Positions 56,190 to 64,000 of a stretch of DNA of 64,000 nt are shown piece after piece. Position 1 is the stretch's first letter. Each line of letters begins with the position of its first letter. The notes under the pieces were generated by a model. That model was not told the DNA's origin. It searched no databases and was given only the letters and a program-made list of their open reading frames with translations. The position numbers and the translations under genes are program-made. This DNA comes from Ophioderma brevispina (taxonomy: Eukaryota; Echinodermata; Ophiuroidea; Amphilepidida; Ophiodermatidae): the NCBI GenBank assembly GCA_023653785.1, contig JAMKCH010002838.1:124001-188000 (forward strand). Direction: 5' to 3'.

Positions 56190-56805
56190 TCTATCCCATG
56201 CCCTCCTACTCTCCCCACCCCACTCTCCCCACCAAACCCCCTTTCCTACCTCACCCAACTTTCCAACCCCCCAAATTGCCAACCACTCTCTAGCTTTCCC
56301 AGCTGCCCTACCCCTACTGTCCCACCCTATCCACCTGCCCCACCACCACTCTCCATTCCAATTCAATCTCTACTACAAACACCAAAACTAGCGACCCAAC
56401 AACCCTACCTCAGATCCACATTCCTTAACTTCCCCACCAACCCCAACTTCCCTACCCTAGCTCCCGCACCCAACTCTCTGCCATCTGTCCCACCCCAACT
56501 CCTCCGACGTGACTCTTTTTCTCAACACCACACCCTAACGGCCCCCATCCATACCCTATCTTTTCCATACTGTCCCCACCCCAATACTCCGCCTCAATCC
56601 CCACTCAACCCCATGCCAAATCCCCACCCAACTCATCTATATCAACTTCAACAACTCCCGACTCCAACCCTCCAACCCAACTCTAACTTCCCAAACCAAC
56701 TCCTCACCCCTCTCCATCTCATCCACGCCTCCACCTCACCTTATCTCCCACCCACACCACGTCCTGCCAACCCCATCCCAACCCTAACTGTTCCCCACCC
56801 TTAAT
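56190..56805. repeat. C-rich degenerate minisatellite (~615 bp)
   Basis: Pyrimidine-biased, G-poor top strand with loosely repeated ccccaccccaactcccc, ccctaccc and ctctccatc words and no fixed period. It generates a spurious 208-codon proline/serine frame. It is similar in style to the complement of 7541-8060. Confidence 0.82.
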
Positions 56806-57194
56806 TGCCGTACCCAAGAAATTATGTGGTTTTTTAAATTAGGTTGTCCCTACACATTTTAGGTCATATAAAATTTAGCTAATTAGTTGCATTAGCAATG
56901 CAGATATCTTACACAAATTTATACAACACCCAAGTCATCATTGTTCACCACACACACTCACACTTTTTTGGGTATCGACGAAGGTTGCAGTTTGTTGATA
57001 CAGTGGATTCAAATTTTTTGTTCATATCTAATGATAGTTTAAAGTTCATAAGTAGTTCCCTAGTTGTAAGTTGATTAAATACAACAGTCAGAGACCATGG
57101 TTCATCACATTAGACACACATATCAATTAGGCATTTACCTTGGGATAACATAAGCAGCACACTATTATGGGGCCCAAAATAAACTAAATTTACC
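56806..57194. other. Unassigned AT-rich stretch
   Basis: No gene or repeat recognised. Confidence 0.45.
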
Positions 57195-59230
57195 TGTTTG
57201 CCTGTAAAAAAATAACAATTTGAAATTAACCTTAATTTGGTATCACATGATATCCTTGTTTTTCCTTTCATGTGATGCCACATTTGAAGATATACCAATG
57301 GCATTACCAACTGCTTTGGTAAAAAATTGTTTTTTCTTCTTATGTTCCCCAAAATGGGCAAAAAAGCCCTTTTTATCTCCAAATCCAAAGCACTTTTCAA
57401 ACTACTCCTCAAATTGGTAGATTTTAATTTTTTAATATAAACTATTTCACAAGAAAGATACATTTACATAGGCATAATAACTTTAAAACGTGTCTATTGT
57501 TACTGTGTATTTTCGTGATATGCTCACTCTGTGGGGACCTTTTGGGAAATACCATTTAACTCCCTAAAGAGCATTGTATTAAAGCAATAACAGCACATTT
57601 TTTGAAGAGCGCCCGGCTCCCCAAATTTTCAAAATTTTGATATTTTTGCACATTTAGTGTTTGTATTTCTAAGAAACTACACCTGCGAACGAGAATTCAA
57701 AAATGCGTATTTATCAATCAAAAACAAGCTGTTTTGCATAGAATTTGGATCCTTGATTGTACTTAACGTCAGAGCTGGAAATGCTCAGTGTATGTCCGCC
57801 CATGATGAATAGTGCCACCACCTCAAGAAAATACGCTCGAACTTACTTGCCTAAAACCAATAAAACACTATGGAATGAGCGTAGACCCGTACATAACGCT
57901 ATTTTCCCGGCTATTTCATTGGAAGGCCATTTCCATCAGCCGGTGAATTATTATCAGAGATCTCCGATATTAATTATTCTAATTACAAAATCCCATCCTT
58001 TGCGAAACAGACATTTTCGAGCTTAACCATTCAACAGGTATATTATTACTAGCCAGTGTACCATGCAACCAGGTTAAAATCTCATTTTTTTGAAAAATTG
58101 GGGGCGCTCTTCAAAAAATGTGCTCTTATTGCTTAAATAGTAAATTTTTTAATCTTCAAATCCATTTTTTGTTCAAAAGGAACAAAAAAGAGCAAAAATG
58201 CCATTGGCCCTCTAAAATTGGTATCAATGCTAGATACTCTTATTCTTATATCAATTGGCACCTAATGCAACAGAATTGGATTGTAAATGATAGCTTCCTA
58301 ATGCTGAAACCCTGACCTGAAAAAGGTGATTTTCTTAGATTTAAAGGTCAATGACCTTTGACCAGAATAATTCAACTTCAAAATTGGTCCGTGTATTCCC
58401 TATGAAATTTTCCATTTGCCACACTATTTGGGAACATATTTTGGGGAATTACCTTTGAACTCCTCAAAATTCATAGTATCATGATGAGTACAAACGTAAT
58501 CGTCAAAATTTACATTTCCCAAAAATTAGCAAAAAAGACAAAATGCCCTTTTTTGCCAAAATTGAAAATATTTTTGGCATAAATCCCATTGAAAGTGATT
58601 TCACATAATATAAAATGTATCTCTTTAATTGACACTAATTCGACAAGAATGTGCATATCGTACATGAGGCCCTCCTATACTAACGCCTGACATGAAAAAG
58701 GCGGTTTTTCCTTCTTGCATTTTAAAGTTCGTTGACCTTTGCCACAGAAAAACTTTAGAATGTGCTTTTTTGTATTCCTATGAATTTTTGTTTATGCTAG
58801 TATGGACAATATATGGGGGCAGTTTTTTGGGAAAATACCAGGTAACGCCCCAAAGAGCAATTATCATGATGAAGTAAAACGAAATCGTCCAATTCACATT
58901 TTTCCAAAAATGCGCAAAAAAAATGACCAACAGGCCTTTTTTTGCTCCTAACAAAAAAAATGGCCCCAAAATTTGAATCCATTTTCAGTATCTCCTCAAA
59001 ATTGGTTTCACATGATAGAAAAAATGTTTTCTCCTCTTTATCACATAGACCAATTTAACAAAATTCTGATTTTAGTCATAGTTTCAAGATGCTATAGTGT
59101 TTTTCATAAATTTGACCTCAGATGACCGCTGGGATGACCTCTAATGAGACCCCTAGTTGAGCCTCACACAGGTTACATTTCCAGCACCATCATTTTCCCA
59201 GATGCAGCCATGACAAGAGCTTTAACGTGA
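57195..59230 (-). repeat. Family T tandem repeat in reverse orientation, interrupted by a MITE
   Basis: Reverse complements of the T unit recur: aatcttcaaatcc at 58148, aatcgtcaaaatt at 58499 and aatcgtccaattc at 58882; ctgacctgaaaaaggtgat at 58313 and ctgacatgaaaaaggcggt at 58687. The ~1.1 kb to the right of the MITE holds nearly three units and the left side one more. The end (58980-59225) matches 32640-32930 reversed. Confidence 0.85.
57584..58132. mobile_element. Family E MITE (549 bp), TTAAA-flanked, inserted in the T array
   Basis: Left end GCAATAACAGCACATTTTTT (57584 on) and right end AAAAAATGTGCTCTTATTGC (to 58132) are inverted. The arms extend ~50 bp through gaagagcgcc...ccccaaattttcaaaa. 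TTAAA flanks both sides (57579-57583 and 58133-58137), and the T sequence resumes directly after it. The target contains TTAA, but the duplication reads as five bases. An internal 89-codon frame has no recognisable motif. Confidence 0.9.
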
Positions 59231-59235
59231 TATAT

Positions 59236-60713
59236 GTGAAATTTTTGCAAATGGTTAATATGCCATTCATATTTTTTTATTAATTTGCAATTTAAAAATG
59301 ATTGTTAGAATTATAGATAAGTAAGAATTATTAACGCCATTGGACCATTGCGTTTAGTCTTGATTTACACGAGGTTCACTGGTCTCAACACGCGATTATC
59401 CCCGAGATAACCCGGAATTATCCTCGCGAAACCTGTAATGTGCGAAGTGCTATCCATATGTTGGAAACGTAACAGTGAATTCGGGATGTGTGCAATGACA
59501 AAAACTGGATTAGTCTCCCCTTGTGTGTAAAACGGAGTTTGACATGACCTTATCCGTCATTTGATGTTATTTATACACATGAAGTTATGACAACATTACT
59601 GGGTGCACGTAATATTATCGGAAACTTCATGGAAAATTGTATTGGTGATGGAAATCTTAAGTGGTATGTATAATTATTTTATGAACATGTAACCTAGTTC
59701 TGCTGAGCATGACCCACCTTTTTTGTCTTTCATTCATCATTATTAACTTTGACATTATCGTATATCAGCTAACGTAAGGTTATGCCGCTGTACAGGGACT
59801 CTGATATCAACAATAGTAAACACCTCTTAAAACCAATCCACCACATGTTTCTTCTTCAAAGAGTGTGACCTTTAAATTGCCATACCCCAAATGTATGATC
59901 CATGTGCGTTCACTACATTGCCAACATACCTAAAATTCATTCATGTCAAAAATGTAATAATCCAAAGGGAAATGAAGTAAATTTATTTTCGATGTTTCAC
60001 TTTTCGATGTCCAGTCTGGTACTAAGTGACGCAATGGCGCAAAAACAATTACAAGTCGGGTCTTGCCAGGGGCGGTTGTCCGGGCATTCGTCACCACCTC
60101 CCATTTGTGCGGGTGTTTGAATTTAACCTTCAAAACGCCTCGCGGGAACACTTACCATTCCTGTGTTTTTCAATCGATAATGTTGCATGTTGCCACAATG
60201 CCACTACTCCTCGTCGCTGTCATCTCGTGTCACTTTTTTTCACCCAAAAGTGCTTAGTGGAGATTCGTAATGTTTGTTGACGCAACAAACGAACGTGTGT
60301 CGACCTTTGACCCGCCAAACTCCGAAATTGGCAACCACTCACTCATGATAGTTTTATGGAGTCATATGCTGCGTTGAAAGTCATCCAATTAGTACATTTT
60401 TGCACCGTTTGGGATGAAAAAACATGGTGTGGATGTCTTGTTCTGTAGAATTGTAAGATGCTCAGAGTCCCTGTTGTGAGGTAAGTTGGGATTTTGACGA
60501 TGTCAGATGACATTTAAGTTGCGTTTGCTTTGTTGTGGATACCAGGTCCCTGTACCGTGCATAACCTTAACGTTAGCTTATATACGATATGTCCAAATGT
60601 TAAAAGATGATGAAAGACAAAAAGTTTATGCTCAGCAGAACTACATGTTAACCATGGCATTGTGGCATAATACGAATGGAAATAACTAATTTTTGAAAGG
60701 TTTTTAGAGCACA
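59236..60713 (+). repeat. Large direct repeat, copy 1 (~1.48 kb)
   Basis: It aligns collinearly with 62532-64000 at an offset of about 3.3 kb, with shared landmarks attaacgccattgg, tttacacgaggttcactggt, ggaaacttcatggaaaa, gctgtacaggga, gcctcgcgggaac and acgttagcttatatacgata. The last ~150 bp are nearly identical; the rest differs by many small indels and substitutions. Short frames with similar translations in both copies (e.g. around 60026 and 63282) follow from the nucleotide similarity and are not conserved in phase along their length. Confidence 0.92.
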
Positions 60714-62531
60714 TAAGTTGGTCCATTATTCCCATTCAGAAATACCGGCTCCGTAAAGGTACTTGATGGACCACCAAGTAGGAACCCATGGATTCGATCC
60801 ATGTACCTACGCCCACCCAACAGAGCATACCGTGATCGAGGTCTGATCTTAGTTCCAATGATTGTAACCTCAGGTCTGAAGTTATTTTTATCACTGGACA
60901 TTATCGTACTCTGACCTGAGGTTACAACAAGATGCTCATAGTTTCGAATCCGTTTAACAGTGTGGTGTGAAAAAGTGGTTCTCACAACTCAAAATTACCG
61001 CTTGTGACGTACTTACGATGCTCTGATCTAAAAATCAGCTACAGACGTGTTCTTGAGTATGCTAGTTTTCCTTTTGCACATTGGATGTCAAAATCTGGCG
61101 TGTTCGTGGTTCATTAATTGAACATTTTTGTTGTTATTCCATGTATCTGATGTGAATAAATCTCACCATGCTTATTTTACGCATGCGCTTTGCACCATGA
61201 CTTATCGATGTATTGCATTAAAACTATGGATCGATTATTCATGACAGATAGGTATCGTAGTCTCTATTCCAATATTGGTTACAACAAGACGCTATTCAAC
61301 ATTAGCGCCCGATAGAGGTCGGTCTCATCAAGCATGTCAAGAGACTAGTTTTTGTTGATAAGCCAAAGCACATGTTAACCACTGACTTTTACATCTTGAC
61401 CCCTGACCCCATGCGATACCAGATTTGGCAATTAGACTGAAAACGTAAGATTGCATACCTGCTGAAAATCACAAAATTTTGATCATTTTAGTGTGAGTCA
61501 GTGAAAAATACAGGTCCCACAGTATTGTAGAGTATGTCAAGATAAAAGTGAGTCAACAGTCGGGTAATTCGGACGATTTTGGAGTGATTTGGGTGAGTTT
61601 ATAAATTGGAAACCTTAAAGGTTGTTAAAAATGACAGATCTTGGCATGACTTCGGGTTTGTTAAAGTTAACAACAGAAGTGAATGTACAAAGCAACCCGA
61701 AGTCATGCTCAGCAGGACATGGTCTGATCTGGCACAGTGTAAATACTTTGCATCAATGGTACGCCTTCGCCGTGCACAATATAAAATGCATGCCACATGA
61801 TCGTTGACTCTCAGCAAATTCACTCACTTGAAAAGAGACGGGGATTTGTAAACCGGTAATATGTGAAAGTAGGGGGATTTCAGTACTGGATTAGGAGAAC
61901 CAGAGGTCAACATTATTCTTTTATCATCTGAGGTCAGTAGATAATAAAAAATAAGTGTTAAAAGATAATGTTGACCTCTGGTTCTGGTTACCAGAACTAG
62001 GTATTGGATGTCTTTTGAAAAAGGGTGTTATTTGGTATTGAAGTGTGAAAAAGGGGGTTCATTCAGTACTAACATTAGTAACAAAATTTTGTTTGAAAGT
62101 GGGATCAGTGTACTGGGAAGCTACACAGATCGAATCTGTGTCAGTGTGATATAACCCACTGACACAGACGAACGGTAATTGCATTGCATTAGCGTGTTAC
62201 ACACAAAATTACATACCTGATTTTACCTGGTTGATGGACTTGTTTCCCTTCTTCAAAATAGTGTCCTTATTACAAAATCACATAGACACATTAACTTCCA
62301 AAACGTCAAAAAGATTTCAAAAATATAAAGCTTGTATGAAAACTGGATCGTTTCACTCAACAAAGCTACTCAATATTTGTTGTTTATAACACGCTTTATA
62401 ACACAATGACCCGAGGGGTCATTTTCAAACATTCCATTCCCTGCTATTGTGATATTATTGCGGGTCTGTAAGACTTTTAAAAACTTCATCATTGGTGAAA
62501 TATGGAACGTGTGGTTACCATCAAAAATGCC
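60714..62531. other. Spacer between the direct repeats, with four perfect or near-perfect hairpins
   Basis: Hairpins are ttgtaacctcaggtc/gacctgaggttacaa (60862-60876 with 60913-60927), gcatgacttcgggtt/aacccgaagtcatgc (61644-61658 with 61694-61708), agaaccagaggtcaacatta with its complement (61896-61926 with 61958-61985) and ctgtgtcagtg/cactgacacag (62136-62146 with 62157-62167). No gene recognised. Confidence 0.75.
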
Positions 62532-64000
62532 GTGAACTTGCAAATGGTTAAATATGCCATTTTCTAATTTATTAATTTCAATTAAAATGATTGGTTATAA
62601 AATATATAAGTACGAATTATTAACGCCATTGGCCCATTGCTTTATAGTCTGATTTACACGAGGTTCACTGGTCTCTCCCGGCGAGCATCCCGAGATACCC
62701 TGGAATTATCCTTGCCAAACCTGTAATTGTGCGAAGTGCTATCCATATTTGGAAACGGAACATGGTTAATTTCGTGATATGTGCAATGACGAAAACTGGA
62801 TTAGTCTCCCGTGTGTAAAACAGAGTTTGACATGACCTTATACGTCATTTGATGTTATTTACACATGACTTTTGGACAACATTCCGGGTTGCTGTAATAT
62901 TATTGGAAACTTCATGGAAAATTTATGGTGATTGAAATCTTAAGTGGTAGTAAATTAGTTTTATGAACATGTTAACCTAGTTCTGCTGAGCATCACCTTT
63001 TTGTCCTTTCATTCAATCTTTTAACCATGTGACATTATCGTATATCAGCTAACGTAAAGGTTATGGCCGCTGTACAGGGACCTGATATCAACAATACGTA
63101 AACAACAAACACCATCTTAAAACCAATCCACCACATTTTTTTCTTCACAGATTGTGACCTTGAAATTGCCATAACCCCAATATGATCCATGTTGTGTGTT
63201 CTGTACATATCAACATACCTTAAAATTCATTCAGGTCAAAAATGTAATAATCCAAGGTGAAAATGAAGTAAATTTATTCGGATGTTCAATTCTGGATTCC
63301 AGTATGTTTACTTAGTTGACGCATGCGCAAAAAAAATTAACAAGTCGGGTCCTTGCCAAGGGGCGTTTTTTCCTGGCGTTTGTCACCCAATTTGTAGCGG
63401 GTGTTTGAATTCAACCTTCAAACGCCTCGCGGGAACCTACAGGCCTCTGCTTTTCATCGATAATGTGGCATTTGCCACCATGCCCACTACTCCTCCGTCG
63501 CGTCATCTCGTGTCACTTTTTTTTTTCACCCAAAAGTGCTTAGTGGAGAATCGTAATGTTGTTGATGAACAACGAACGTGTTGTCCGACCTTTGACGCCG
63601 CCAATCTCGAAACTGGCAACCACTTTCACTCATGATAGTGTGTATATGGAGTAAATAATTCTGCTTTGAAAATTCATCCCATTAGTACATTTTTTCACCG
63701 TTTGGATGAAAACATGGTGTGGATTCTGTTCTGTAAATTGTAAGATGCCTACAGAGTCCTGTTTGAGGTAAGTGTGAAAAATCTTGACGATGACTTTAAA
63801 TTTGGCGTTTGCTTGTTGTGGATACCAGTTCCCTGTACCGTGCATAACCTTAACGTTAGCTTATATACGATATGTCCAAATGTTAAAAGATGAATGAAAG
63901 ACAAAAAGTTTATGCTCAGCAGAACTACATGTTAACCATGGCATTGTGGCATAATACGAATGAATAACTAATTTTGAAAAGGTTTTTAGAGCACATAAAT
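62532..64000 (+). repeat. Large direct repeat, copy 2, running off the window end
   Basis: Collinear with 59236-60713; the similarity is still present at the last bases of the window, so its true right boundary is unknown. It may be a terminal repeat of a large element or one unit of a ~3.3-kb tandem duplication. Confidence 0.92.

Noticed and set aside
56178..56804. 208-codon proline-rich frame
   Set aside because: C-rich minisatellite artefact.
60788..60960. Sequences resembling a tRNA B box (gattcgatcc, gtttcgaatccg)
   Set aside because: No matching A box or cloverleaf at the right spacing, and the second lies beside a hairpin.
60026..63635. Similar short translations in the two direct-repeat copies
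   Set aside because: The similarity is explained by nucleotide duplication; the phase is not kept along the frames.
59236..64000. Direct repeats called as LTRs of a retrovirus-like element
   Set aside because: No primer-binding site, polypurine tract or gag/pol sequence is visible in the 1.8-kb spacer, and the right end is outside the window.

Overview
The window is AT-rich animal DNA, most likely from a marine invertebrate deuterostome such as an echinoderm. That guess rests on the animal LINE and DIRS-type retroelement remnants, the dense non-autonomous DNA transposons, and the frequent word TAGGCCTA (e.g. near 3820, 10005, 12690, 55068), which I associate from memory with echinoderm and hemichordate genomes. 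No host protein-coding exon, rRNA or tRNA gene could be supported. The only recognisable coding sequence belongs to decayed retroelements, and their frames are broken by many one-base indels, through decay, assembly error or both.

Layout. 0-9 kb: small inverted-repeat elements (families here called A, B, G and P), a ~154-bp tandem repeat next to an (AC)n run, a polypurine tract and an array of short ACTC/GAGT palindromes. 9-12.6 kb: a C-rich minisatellite, then a ~2.5-kb satellite of about 19 monomers (~132 bp) packed with AGGTCA half-sites. 13-24 kb: family G, a duplicated block, a LINE reverse transcriptase remnant split by a TTAA-flanked 361-bp MITE, two foldback elements, a (GT)n run, a reverse B copy and a LINE C-terminal/3' end. 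24-33 kb: unassigned sequence, a 1.1-kb GC-rich minisatellite, a TTAA-flanked MITE, a TGCAG-rich inverted-repeat element and several hairpins. 33-38.5 kb: the most complete element, a LINE with endonuclease, reverse transcriptase and 3' tail. 39-48 kb: a DIRS-like reverse transcriptase on the minus strand and another LINE interrupted by a tandem-repeat/microsatellite element. 49-59 kb: tandem copies of a ~400-bp repeat (family T, both orientations) carrying two MITEs, GC-rich minisatellites and two more ~160-bp tandem arrays. 59-64 kb: a ~1.47-kb direct repeat at 3.3-kb spacing whose second copy runs off the window end; the spacer holds four hairpins.

How it fits together: this is a nested mobile-element landscape, not a gene neighbourhood. 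The clearest theme is several inverted-repeat families flanked by TTAA, the target signature of the piggyBac superfamily, with TIRs starting mostly with AG. No transposase is visible in the window, so movement would have depended on enzymes encoded elsewhere. The second theme is ~130-170-bp tandem units beside microsatellites or GC-rich repeats, resembling the Helitron-related 'pearl'/HINE architecture known from bivalves. All element family names are local labels; homology statements are by eye, without database search.
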